Below, piece after piece: positions 13,196-22,757 of a DNA stretch of 64,000 bases. Both the position numbers and the translations under genes were made by a program. Every line of letters begins with the position of its first letter. Position 1 is the stretch's first letter. The DNA lies in assembly GCA_902631535.1 (NCBI GenBank), contig CACOYX010000005.1, positions 1-64,000 on the forward strand. Reading direction: 5' to 3'. The DNA is from an uncultured Pelagibacteraceae bacterium (lineage in GTDB: Bacteria; Pseudomonadota; Alphaproteobacteria; Pelagibacterales; Pelagibacteraceae). The notes under the pieces are model-generated. The model ran no database searches. It saw only the letters and a list, made by a program, of their open reading frames with translations, and had not been told where the DNA came from.

Positions 13196-14041
13196 ATGTC
13201 AGTTAGTAGAGATGATTTTAGTATAGCTTTTCGTTCAGCCCTCTTGCAAAGGGGAGCAACACAAAAATTTTCTATTTTTTCTCTTATAATTGTAGCATTA
13301 ATAGTTTTCTTCTTGGATGTTTACGGTTTTACTGTAGTAAAAACAGCAAGAAGTTTTATAAATGATATTGTTTATCGAGTAACTTATTTAGCTTCTGCTC
13401 CAACTAGATTGTTTCCAGGTATAAACCAAGGAATCGCAAGCCATTTTTCTTTAAAAAAAGAAAATGAAGAATTAAGAAAGGTCATAGAGCGTTACAAGGC
13501 TTTAGATTTAAATTTAGAGTACATTTCAAACGAAAATAAAAACTTAAAAAAAGTTTTAGATACAGAGGATGTTAGAAGTGTAACTAATGTAATCTTAGCT
13601 AAAGTTTTAGTAGATCGAAATAGCCCATTTTTAAAATCAATTATTATTAACAAAGGAAGTAAAGAAGGTATTGTAAAAGGAATGCCAGTAACTCAAAATA
13701 AATATTTAGTAGGACGTATAGTCGAGACAAATTATTTATCATCAAGAGTGCTATTACTTAATGATTTAAATAGCAGAATTCCTGTTACTTTTGATGAAAA
13801 AAGTACTCAAGCGATATTAACTGGTGGTGGAACGCGTAAACCAAGTTTGTCATACTTACCAGAAGACTACCAATTTGTAGAGGGTATTACCGTATTTGCA
13901 TCGGGTAAAGATGGAATTTTTAACGCAGGAACTCCAATAGGGAAAACAAAAGATAATGGAGAAGTAAAATTATTTGTAGATCCTAATCAATTATCTTTTG
14001 TTACAGTAAATTTAATTAAACCAAGTAAGGAAATTTTTTAA
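13196..14041 (+). CDS. mreC: Rod shape-determining protein MreC
   Basis: MreC beta-core; position after mreB. Confidence 0.93.
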   Translation: MSVSRDDFSIAFRSALLQRGATQKFSIFSLIIVALIVFFLDVYGFTVVKTARSFINDIVYRVTYLASAPTRLFPGINQGIASHFSLKKENEELRKVIERYKALDLNLEYISNENKNLKKVLDTEDVRSVTNVILAKVLVDRNSPFLKSIIINKGSKEGIVKGMPVTQNKYLVGRIVETNYLSSRVLLLNDLNSRIPVTFDEKSTQAILTGGGTRKPSLSYLPEDYQFVEGITVFASGKDGIFNAGTPIGKTKDNGEVKLFVDPNQLSFVTVNLIKPSKEIF

Positions 14042-14553
14042 TGGCTAAAGGAAATATTTTACAAAAATTATTTGCGTCAGGTCCTTTAATTTTATTATAT
14101 TATTTATCAATTAGTGAAATAGATACGAATTTTGAAAAATTATTTGAAGTATTTTCTTTAAATTTACACATCATAATAATCTATTTTTGGATAATAAAAC
14201 GTCCAAATCTAATGAGCCCAGGACACATATTCTTAGCAGGACTTATCAACGATGTGGTAATGGGATTTCCATTAGGTATCAGTTCGCTTTCTTATCTTGC
14301 AGTTTGTTTTGTGGGAAATTATGTCAGAAACAAAAGTGTCAATACCACAATAGCATCTGACTGGTTTACATTTTTAATAGCCCTTATGTTTGCTAATTTA
14401 CTATTTTTTTCATTATTAAATAATTTTTCTGAAGTAGCAATTTCCTACGCAAAAATTGGATATAATACTTTTTTTACTTTATTTTTATTTCCAGTTTTTT
14501 GGCTTTTATTTAACCTTTATCAAATTAGTTTCATAGGATCACAAGATGCTTAG
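14041..14553 (+). CDS. mreD: Rod shape-determining protein MreD
   Basis: Small polytopic membrane protein between mreC and mrdA. Confidence 0.8.
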   Translation: MAKGNILQKLFASGPLILLYYLSISEIDTNFEKLFEVFSLNLHIIIIYFWIIKRPNLMSPGHIFLAGLINDVVMGFPLGISSLSYLAVCFVGNYVRNKSVNTTIASDWFTFLIALMFANLLFFSLLNNFSEVAISYAKIGYNTFFTLFLFPVFWLLFNLYQISFIGSQDA

Positions 14554-16480
14554 TCCTGGTTCGGGTAACACAGTTATTAAATCAAAGCTTATAAGTAGAA
14601 GAATGTTTTTGATAACGGCTGCAAAAGCAGTAGTAATGGTCGGGCTAGTAGGGAGACTAATATCTCTTCAAATTAATCAAGCCACTAAATATAAGTCTTT
14701 ATCTGACAAAAATAGATTTAGAGAATGGAAGTTAGCACCTGAAAGAGGAGCTATAAAAGATTTCTTTGATACAAAAATTGCATCAAGTGAGCCTCTTTAC
14801 CAACTACATTTAGTTCCAGAGAACGCTAAAGATTTAGATAATTTATTTGTAAGATTAAAAGCAATTTTAAACATAACAGACCGAAAAGTTTCCTATTTAA
14901 AAAGAGTGATAAAAAAACAAAAACCTTGGGAGCCGGTGATAGTTTCTGAAAATTTAAATTGGTCTGATTTTTCTAGAATAAATTTATTTTTACATGAACT
15001 TGAAGGAGTTGAACCCATCGTTTCCGTTGCAAGAACATATCCTGATAATTCTTCAGCCCATATTTTAGGCTATGTTTCTCAAATAAGTACAAAAGATTTA
15101 CAAACAAAAGAATATCTAAAAGATTTAGCTGTACCAGGTATGGCAATCGGAAAAACTGGTTTGGAAAGAAAACTAGACGAACAAATAATAGGTAAAGTTG
15201 GCTATCAACGTTATGAAGTAAATGCTTTTGGAAAAAGAATTAGAGAAATTAAAATTGATGAAGGTCAGGCAGGTAAAAGTTTCAAAACAACTCTAGACTA
15301 CGAAGTACAAAAATATACCAATGAGCTTTTAAAAGATAAAGCAGCTGCAGTGTGCGTAATGGATGTATATAATGGAGACATAGTATCTTTAGTTTCATCC
15401 CCAACGTTTGAGCCAAATGAATTTGTTCATGGATTAGACAAGGCTTATTGGAACAGTTTAATTAAAAACGATAAGAAACCTCTAGCGAATAAAGCATTAT
15501 CAGGATTATATCCGCCTGGTTCTACGATTAAAACTTTAGTAGCTTTAAGTGCTTTAGAAAATAAAATAATTAGGCCCTTGGATACATTTAGATGCAAAGG
15601 AAAAATAGAGCTATACGGAGAAAAATTTCACTGTTGGGAGAAAGACGGACACGGCATTGTAAACTTAAGAAAGGGAATTCAAAGATCCTGCGATGTTTAT
15701 TTTTATGAAGTTGCTAGAAAACTAGGAGTTGATCGACTTTCAGCAACTGCAAAAAGATTTGGTCTGGGAAAAAAAGTTTTAAAAGATTTTATTGAAGAAA
15801 GATCCGGTGTGGTGCCCAATACAAAATGGAAGAAAAAATTTATTGGACAAAATTGGTATTTGGGAGAAACTCTACACTCAGGTATAGGTCAAGGATATTT
15901 TCAAAGTACTCCTTTACAACTATGTTTAATGACTGCCCAAATTGCAAACGGAGGTTTTGAAATAAAGCCAAGAATAATAGTAGAGGGAAAAAATGACAAT
16001 TTGCGGAATTATTTAAAACACAAAAATGAAAATCCTAACGAACCTCTTCCAACAGATCTATTGGTATCAAATTTTAACTTAAAACCTTTATTTAAAAATC
16101 AAGAACATATTAATCTAATTAAAGATGCTATGTTTTCTTCATCAAATGAGCCTGGTGGAACTTCTTATAGACATAGATTCGAAAATCCAAAATTTACCTT
16201 TGCAGGAAAAACTGGTTCTTCTCAGATAAAAAGATTTACAGAAGCGCAGCGAGAAGCTGAAGTTAAACAAGAGAATTTACCTTATAAAGATAGAGATCAT
16301 GCACTTTTTGTAGCATTTGCTCCTTACAAGAATCCACAATATGCAATAAGTGTTTTAGTAGAGCATGGTGGTTCAGGCGGCAAGGCTGCGGCACCAATCG
16401 CAAAAAAAGTAATTAAAAAAGTTCTAGAAAGACATGAATTAAGAAGAAGTATTAAAAATCAAATTGGAGAGTCGGTGTAA
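14546..16480 (+). CDS. mrdA: Penicillin-binding protein 2
   Basis: LYPPGSTIK active site, KTGSSQ motif. Confidence 0.95.
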   Translation: MLSPGSGNTVIKSKLISRRMFLITAAKAVVMVGLVGRLISLQINQATKYKSLSDKNRFREWKLAPERGAIKDFFDTKIASSEPLYQLHLVPENAKDLDNLFVRLKAILNITDRKVSYLKRVIKKQKPWEPVIVSENLNWSDFSRINLFLHELEGVEPIVSVARTYPDNSSAHILGYVSQISTKDLQTKEYLKDLAVPGMAIGKTGLERKLDEQIIGKVGYQRYEVNAFGKRIREIKIDEGQAGKSFKTTLDYEVQKYTNELLKDKAAAVCVMDVYNGDIVSLVSSPTFEPNEFVHGLDKAYWNSLIKNDKKPLANKALSGLYPPGSTIKTLVALSALENKIIRPLDTFRCKGKIELYGEKFHCWEKDGHGIVNLRKGIQRSCDVYFYEVARKLGVDRLSATAKRFGLGKKVLKDFIEERSGVVPNTKWKKKFIGQNWYLGETLHSGIGQGYFQSTPLQLCLMTAQIANGGFEIKPRIIVEGKNDNLRNYLKHKNENPNEPLPTDLLVSNFNLKPLFKNQEHINLIKDAMFSSSNEPGGTSYRHRFENPKFTFAGKTGSSQIKRFTEAQREAEVKQENLPYKDRDHALFVAFAPYKNPQYAISVLVEHGGSGGKAAAPIAKKVIKKVLERHELRRSIKNQIGESV

Positions 16481-17604
16481 TGTTACAACCAAGATCTATT
16501 CAGTCTACATTAGGCATTAGAGATAAAATTTTATCTTTAGACTTTGTGTTAGTAATTTCAATTTTATTATTAGGAATAATAAGTATGTTTGCAATGTATT
16601 CAACAGATGGTGGAGAGTTTAAATATCACACTAATAGCCATATCTTAAGATTCTTTGTATTTTTTGGAATGTTTTTTATCGTGTCATTTATTTCTATAAG
16701 ATTTTGGCATGAGACAAGTTATTTAATTTATATTGGAGTGTTTATTTTATTACTTGGAGTAAAGTATTTTGGATTAACATCATCAGGATCTAAACGATGG
16801 CTGGATCTTTATTTTATGAATTTACAACCATCAGAGCTTATGAAAATTGGTTTAATACTCTTTCTTGCAAAATATTATCACCGAATTTCAATAGAAGGTA
16901 TAAATAGCTTTAGATACTTGCTTCTTCCAATTACAGTTCTTATAGCACCCGTAATTTTAGTTGCTACTCAACCCGACCTTGGAACATCAATTTTAATTGC
17001 AGCTGGCGGTATAATTGTGGCATGGTTAGCAGGTGTTAGAGCAAAGTTCTTTACTATATCTGCATTAGCAATGCTTGCTTTATTGCCTATAGCTATTTCA
17101 TTTTTAAAACCCTATCAAAAGTCTAGAATTTTAACTTTCTTAAATCCCGAAAGAGACCCATTAGGAGCTGGGTATCAGATAATTCAATCAAAAATTGCGA
17201 TTGGTTCAGGAGGACTTTTTGGAAAAGGTTTCTTGAATGGATCACAAAGTTACCTTGATTATTTACCAGAAAAACATACTGACTTTATTTTTACTCTATT
17301 TTCTGAAGAATTTGGATTTTTTGGATCTTTGTTTATCTTATTGCTTTATTCGTTAATACTCTCAAGAATTATTAGAATAGGCCACATGACAAGAAGTAAT
17401 TTTGGCAAATTATATTGCTATAGTTTTGCTACAGCATTCTTCATTTATGTAGCAGTGAATATGATGATGGTTTTAGGCTTACTGCCCATAGTGGGATCTC
17501 CTCTACCGATCATGTCATATGGTGGATCTTCTATGATGTCAATCATGTTTGGGCTTGGAATAGTGATGTCCTGTAAGATATATAAAGACGTGCCAGTCAA
17601 TTAA
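16480..17604 (+). CDS. rodA: Peptidoglycan glycosyltransferase RodA
   Basis: SEDS family; QPDLGTSI, PLPIMSYGGSS. Confidence 0.95.
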   Translation: MLQPRSIQSTLGIRDKILSLDFVLVISILLLGIISMFAMYSTDGGEFKYHTNSHILRFFVFFGMFFIVSFISIRFWHETSYLIYIGVFILLLGVKYFGLTSSGSKRWLDLYFMNLQPSELMKIGLILFLAKYYHRISIEGINSFRYLLLPITVLIAPVILVATQPDLGTSILIAAGGIIVAWLAGVRAKFFTISALAMLALLPIAISFLKPYQKSRILTFLNPERDPLGAGYQIIQSKIAIGSGGLFGKGFLNGSQSYLDYLPEKHTDFIFTLFSEEFGFFGSLFILLLYSLILSRIIRIGHMTRSNFGKLYCYSFATAFFIYVAVNMMMVLGLLPIVGSPLPIMSYGGSSMMSIMFGLGIVMSCKIYKDVPVN

Positions 17605-17684
17605 ATCAAAGCCTAAAATGATCAAATTTTATTAAAATAAAAACTTGTATATTTTACTAATAGATGATTAGTTATTAAAAAATT

Positions 17685-18137
17685 ATGTTTGGTGATAAGA
17701 AAATTAAAATAAAAGATTCAGAAAGATCACTTATAAGTGAGACTGTAAGCATAGAGGGAACTATTAATAGTTCAGGAGCAATAGATGTTGCAGGCCTGAT
17801 TAAAGGTCCTGTTTATTCTAAAGAGCTTATAGTTCGAGATACTGGTTCAATTACTGGAACAATCGAAGCGGATGATGTGGAAATACATGGCCATTTAGAT
17901 GGAAAAGTTTCAGCAACAAATATAGTTATTGGAGCTACAGGAACAATTAAAGGAGATATTGAGTTTGGTAATAACCTTAGAACTGAAAATGGAGCTGATA
18001 TCGATGGTTATATTAAAAAAACAAATAATTCTAAATCAAAATTAACTGGTGACTTCTTGTTTAAGAAAAAAGACAAAAAGGACACTCCTGAAACAGAAGA
18101 TAGACCAGAAGTAGTTAATAAAGAAGCCATAGCCTAA
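17685..18137 (+). CDS. Bactofilin (polymer-forming cytoskeletal) family protein
   Basis: IEGTINSSGAIDVAGLIKGPVYSKELIV...G.I.A..V.I.G repeats. Confidence 0.88.
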   Translation: MFGDKKIKIKDSERSLISETVSIEGTINSSGAIDVAGLIKGPVYSKELIVRDTGSITGTIEADDVEIHGHLDGKVSATNIVIGATGTIKGDIEFGNNLRTENGADIDGYIKKTNNSKSKLTGDFLFKKKDKKDTPETEDRPEVVNKEAIA

Positions 18138-18182
18138 TCTACCGCACTACTATTTTTCAAAACATTGCAATATAATTTCCTA

Positions 18183-19442
18183 ATGGAAAATTATAAATGC
18201 AAATCAGTTGGTATAATAGGATCTGGAATTCAAGGTGTTTGCACTGGATTACAATTAATTAAAAAAGGTATACCAGTTACTATATTTGACAGACACGATC
18301 CTTTATCAAGAGAATACAAACCCGCGTCTTATGGAAACGCAGGTCACTTCTCACCTTATGCTGTTTTACAATTTAATCGTCCAGATGTTTTATATGATGT
18401 TCCTAAAATGATAACCAGCTCCTATGGACCTCTCGCTTTAAAATGGAATTATATTCCCAAAATGTTTAATTGGTTTTTACATTATTTAAAAAATTGTAAT
18501 CATCGTTCAATGATGCATACCGCCAAAAATATGCATCAAATTTTAAGTCTTTCAAATGACGCATATGAGGAAATTTTCCAAGAGATTGACACAACTGGAT
18601 TAGTTGAAAAAAAAGGTATTATTTATATTTGGACTAATAAAAATATAAAAAGCAGAAATCTAGAAATAAAAGTTCGTAATGAACTTGGTATTGAGCAAAA
18701 ACTTCTTACACAAAAAGAGGTTTTAGATTTAGAACCAAATTTACAACCTGTATTTGATGCAGGAGTAATTTATGAAAGTGCTATGCATGCAAGAGACCCA
18801 CATGGAATTCTTAAAAAGATATTTAAATTGTATTTGGAGCGTGGGGGAAAATTTATTCAAACTAACATTAAAAATTTAGAACAAATAAACTCTAATGAAA
18901 CAGCAATTAGGTCAGAAAATGAAGAGTATAAGTTTGAAAAAACTGTAGTAGCTTCAGGTGCTTTTTCTAAGCTACTTACTGATCAATTAGGTGAGAATAT
19001 TCCCCTAGATACCGAAAGGGGGTATCATGTTCATTTTAAAGGAAAAGATCATTTGATTAGCCGTCCCGTTATATTCTTAGATAGAGGTTTTGGAATGACG
19101 CCAATGAACCAAGGTTTAAGAGCTGTTGGAACAGTTGAACTAGGTGGTTTACAAAACCCCCCATCTAAAAAAAGAATCGATTATATTATTAAGTGTGCAA
19201 AAGAACTTTTACCGGATCTTGGTAAGCATGAAGATGAATGGCTTGGTTTTAGACCTACACTTCCAGATTTCCTACCAATTCTTGGACCATCTTTAAAGAA
19301 TAAAAATATAATTTATGCATTTGGTCATCAGCATTTAGGCTGGACTTTAGGAGCTATTACAGGCAAAATTATCTCTAAAATAGTTGCAGGAGAAAAAACA
19401 AATCTAGATTTAACTCCGTACAGCTCAAAAAGATTTAATTAG
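18183..19442 (+). CDS. FAD-dependent D-amino acid dehydrogenase-like oxidoreductase (DadA family)
   Basis: GIIGSGIQGVCTGLQL Rossmann; start refined to ATG at 18183 from TTG 18165. Confidence 0.8.
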   Translation: MENYKCKSVGIIGSGIQGVCTGLQLIKKGIPVTIFDRHDPLSREYKPASYGNAGHFSPYAVLQFNRPDVLYDVPKMITSSYGPLALKWNYIPKMFNWFLHYLKNCNHRSMMHTAKNMHQILSLSNDAYEEIFQEIDTTGLVEKKGIIYIWTNKNIKSRNLEIKVRNELGIEQKLLTQKEVLDLEPNLQPVFDAGVIYESAMHARDPHGILKKIFKLYLERGGKFIQTNIKNLEQINSNETAIRSENEEYKFEKTVVASGAFSKLLTDQLGENIPLDTERGYHVHFKGKDHLISRPVIFLDRGFGMTPMNQGLRAVGTVELGGLQNPPSKKRIDYIIKCAKELLPDLGKHEDEWLGFRPTLPDFLPILGPSLKNKNIIYAFGHQHLGWTLGAITGKIISKIVAGEKTNLDLTPYSSKRFN

Positions 19443-19449
19443 GAAATTT

Positions 19450-20343
19450 TTGTCAAAAAATTATTTAGCTTATACTTTTCTAACTTTAGCAGCTTTATTC
19501 TGGTCCGGAAATTTTATTATCGGTAAATTTGCAACTTTATTCGAGATTCCACCATTAACTCTAAATTTTTTAAGATGGGTAATGGTATGGTTTATATTGA
19601 TACCTTTCACAATTAGAGAAATTACAGCGAAGAGAGACTATATTAAACGAAACTTTTTAGTAATAAGTGTTATGGGTATATTAACAATCAGTACTTTTAA
19701 TTCGGTTGTTTATTTTGCCTTAAACTATACTCAAGTAATAAATGCAGTTTTAATGCTAGCTGCTATCCCTCCAACGATAATAATTTTTTCATCAATTATG
19801 AAAATTGAAAAAACAAATATATTTCAAATTTCAGGATTAATTTTATCTATATTTGGAGTAGGAACAATTATTTCAAATGCAGACGTACAAAAAATAATTT
19901 CTTTAACTTTTAATATTGGTGATATATGGATGTTAGTTTGTGTTTTAAGTTGGTCATTATATTCAACTTTACTAAAAAAAAGCAAGCTTGAATTATCTCA
20001 ATTTTCTTTAATTCAAATAATGGTCACCGTAGGATTAATATTTTTGATTCCACAATTTCTATTCGAACAATCAATTGGACTAGATGTGAAAATAAATAAA
20101 TCTTTTATCTTTATTTTAACTTATGTGGTTATCTTTCCTGCAATTGCAGCATATTATTGTTGGCAGAAAGCAATTGAACTTATAGGACCCAACAGATCAT
20201 CTATGTTTATTCAGCTAATGCCACTTTTCAGTGCATTAATGGCAATAATTATTTTTAAAGAAAAATTTGAACTTTATCATTTTGCTGGAGCTGCTTTTAT
20301 AGTATCTGGTATTTATCTATCGAATAAAAAAGTCAATGATTAA
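19450..20343 (+). CDS. EamA/DMT-family transporter
   Basis: Ten-TM duplicated EamA pattern. Confidence 0.85.
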   Translation: MSKNYLAYTFLTLAALFWSGNFIIGKFATLFEIPPLTLNFLRWVMVWFILIPFTIREITAKRDYIKRNFLVISVMGILTISTFNSVVYFALNYTQVINAVLMLAAIPPTIIIFSSIMKIEKTNIFQISGLILSIFGVGTIISNADVQKIISLTFNIGDIWMLVCVLSWSLYSTLLKKSKLELSQFSLIQIMVTVGLIFLIPQFLFEQSIGLDVKINKSFIFILTYVVIFPAIAAYYCWQKAIELIGPNRSSMFIQLMPLFSALMAIIIFKEKFELYHFAGAAFIVSGIYLSNKKVND

Positions 20344-21286
20344 AGTTGCAGTTTTAGATGATTATCAAAATGCCTTTCAACAAATTGTTGAGGTGAAAAA
20401 GTATAAAGATAAATTTGATTTTAAAGTTTTTAATGAACCTTTTGCAGATGAAAAAGAAGCCATTGTTGCACTGGAAGACTTTGAAGTTCTTTTTATAATG
20501 AGAGAGAGAACACCAATGAACAAGACTTTAATAGAAAGCTTACCAAAATTAAAATACATTATGACCTCAGGAATGAGAAACAATGCGATTGATTTAAAAA
20601 CAACCAAGAAAAAAAACATAATTGTTTGTGGCACAGAAATAAATCCTAATCCTGCGGCAGAAATTACATGGGCATTAATTCTTGGGCTTTATCGAAATAT
20701 GAAACAAGAAATCGATAATATGTTCCAAGGATACTGGCAGACAACGATTGGTTTTGAATTAAAAGGAAAAATGTTAGGTATAATTGGGCTTGGAAAGATA
20801 GGAACGCAAGTAGCTAAAATTGCTAAAGCTTTTGGTATGGAAGTTTGTGCTTGGAGCGAAAATCTAAATTTATCTCACGCCAACGAATTAGGAGTTTTGC
20901 CTATGAGTAAAGAGGATTTGTTAAAAAACTCAGATATAATTTCAATTCATTTAGTTTTAGGTGAAAAATATAAAAATTTAATAACAAAAAAAGAATTCGG
21001 ATTGATGAAAAAAACCTCTTTCATAATCAACACTTCAAGAGGGCCAATTATTAATGAAAATGATTTGGTCGAAGCTCTTAAAGATGAAAAAATTGCTGGG
21101 GCAGGATTAGATGTTTATGATAATGAGCCCCTTTCTCAAGACCATAAATTAAGATTTCTTCCTAACGCTTTGTTACTACCTCACATCGGTTATGTAACAG
21201 CGGAAAATTACTCAAAATTTTATTCGCAAATGATAGAAAATCTTGAAGGCTGTCTAAAAAATAAGCCTTTAAGATTAATCTCTTAA
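20336..21286 (+). CDS. D-2-hydroxyacid dehydrogenase (phosphoglycerate dehydrogenase-like)
   Basis: LGIIGLGKIGTQVAKIAKAFGMEV; NTSRGPIINENDLVEAL. Confidence 0.88.
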   Translation: MIKVAVLDDYQNAFQQIVEVKKYKDKFDFKVFNEPFADEKEAIVALEDFEVLFIMRERTPMNKTLIESLPKLKYIMTSGMRNNAIDLKTTKKKNIIVCGTEINPNPAAEITWALILGLYRNMKQEIDNMFQGYWQTTIGFELKGKMLGIIGLGKIGTQVAKIAKAFGMEVCAWSENLNLSHANELGVLPMSKEDLLKNSDIISIHLVLGEKYKNLITKKEFGLMKKTSFIINTSRGPIINENDLVEALKDEKIAGAGLDVYDNEPLSQDHKLRFLPNALLLPHIGYVTAENYSKFYSQMIENLEGCLKNKPLRLIS

Positions 21287-21395
21287 GAAAAACTCTTCCA
21301 TTGTAGGTTGTATTATATAAACTCATTTTGAGTGATTCGATTCGTTTAATAAATAATAAATCTATGGTTAAACATTGAAGGAAACAAAAGGGAGT

Positions 21396-21788
21396 ATGGG
21401 AAAAATATTAGGGTTTTTAATCGCTTTACTTTTATTGAATGGCTGTGCTGAGTCAGTTGCTTTACTTGGCACGGGAGCGTCAAATGGAAGAATTGTTCAA
21501 TCCTCATTAAACTCAGCACTAAGCTATAGTGTGAAGAAACAGACTGGAAAAACTCCTTTAGAACACGCTATTGCATATGCAGAGGAAAAAAATCCTGAGA
21601 AAAAAAAGGAACCTTGTTTATCATTTGTTGAAAAAACTAACTCAGAAATTTGTGCTTTATTGAAAAAACAATTAAAATTAACTAAATCTAAAATTTTAAT
21701 GAAATCAAAGGAAAATTCTGTAAAAGATCTTACCTCATCACTACAGCTAAATATAAATAAAAAATCTAAAATTAAGCACTTAGATTAA
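21396..21788 (+). CDS. Small lipoprotein, paralogue of next gene
   Basis: Signal peptide with lipobox LLNGC; start refined from TTG 21375. Confidence 0.7.
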   Translation: MGKILGFLIALLLLNGCAESVALLGTGASNGRIVQSSLNSALSYSVKKQTGKTPLEHAIAYAEEKNPEKKKEPCLSFVEKTNSEICALLKKQLKLTKSKILMKSKENSVKDLTSSLQLNINKKSKIKHLD

Positions 21789-21822
21789 CAATTCTATAAC
21801 AAAATCCTTAAAATTAGAGATC

Positions 21823-21851
21823 TTGACAACCATGAGTTGTGTTAATAAAAT
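21823..21851 (+). promoter_or_regulatory. Putative promoter TTGACA-N17-TAAAAT
   Basis: Upstream of the second lipoprotein gene. Confidence 0.6.
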
Positions 21852-21920
21852 TTATGTTCTAAAAATTAACTTTTAATTAAAGATGAAGCAGATATGAACC
21901 AATTAAAATAAATTTCAAAT

Positions 21921-22349
21921 ATGAAAAAAATATTAGTTTTATTATCAACAATTTTCTTACTTAATGGGTGTGCTGAGTCTTTAGCATTACTCGGTACTAG
22001 CACATCTAACGGAAAAATATTACAATCTTCTTTTAATTCAGCAATTACTTATGGAGTTAAAAAACAAACAGGAAAAACTCCCTTAGAGCACGCTGTTGCA
22101 TATGCAGAAAGTGTAAATCCTGAGAAAAAGCAAGAACCTTGTATTTCGTCTATTGAAAGAACTAGGTCTGAATTTTGCACAATTGTAAAAAAACAATTAT
22201 CGTTGACCAACAATGCACTAAAGAAAAAGACATCAGAAATCGTAAAAAAATATCCAAAAGAGATTGCTGTTTCAATACAAGCTAAAATAAAAAAAACATC
22301 ACTTATTGAAGATATAGCTAAAAAATCAGTTATCTATAATAGAAGGTAA
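21921..22349 (+). CDS. Small lipoprotein, paralogue of previous gene
   Basis: Lipobox LLNGC; shared block NGCAES(V/L)ALLGT...KKQTGKTPLEHA(I/V)AYAE. Confidence 0.75.
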   Translation: MKKILVLLSTIFLLNGCAESLALLGTSTSNGKILQSSFNSAITYGVKKQTGKTPLEHAVAYAESVNPEKKQEPCISSIERTRSEFCTIVKKQLSLTNNALKKKTSEIVKKYPKEIAVSIQAKIKKTSLIEDIAKKSVIYNRR

Positions 22350-22718
22350 TCCTAAGTTCTTCCATCCAGGATCTTGACCATTTCCACTAAACCCATCTGA
22401 AACATTTAAAGTTGAGTAACCCTCTGCTTCTAAAAGGTTTGCTGCAATCAATGATCTTCCTCCTGCAGCACACATAACTAAAATTGTTTTGTCTTTATTA
22501 ATATTTTTTTTTACATTATCCACGAAATTTGGATCTGGAACTTGCCAATTAGATAAATCAGGACTGACTGTTACAAAATAAGTTTTGGAGCTTAAATCTT
22601 CGGCATTAGGTTTGCCTATTGAAGTCCATTCATTTTCAGTTCTCACATCAAGTAAAACTACGTTAGAGTTTTTTTTAATATAATCTTTTATTTCAGATGA
22701 TTTAATTTGTTTAATCAT
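22326..22718 (-). CDS. Rhodanese-like domain protein
   Basis: VVLLDVRTENEW...MCAAGGRSLIAAN. Confidence 0.9.
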   Translation of the reverse strand: MIKQIKSSEIKDYIKKNSNVVLLDVRTENEWTSIGKPNAEDLSSKTYFVTVSPDLSNWQVPDPNFVDNVKKNINKDKTILVMCAAGGRSLIAANLLEAEGYSTLNVSDGFSGNGQDPGWKNLGLPSIIDN

Positions 22719-22726
22719 ATTTTATC

Positions 22727-22750
22727 TTGCCCCACATTTTAGTGGGGCAA
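22727..22750 (-). promoter_or_regulatory. Perfect 9-bp hairpin TTGCCCCAC-N6-GTGGGGCAA between metY and the rhodanese gene
   Basis: Inverted repeat lacking a clear U-tract in either direction. Confidence 0.6.
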
Positions 22751-22757
22751 ATATAAT

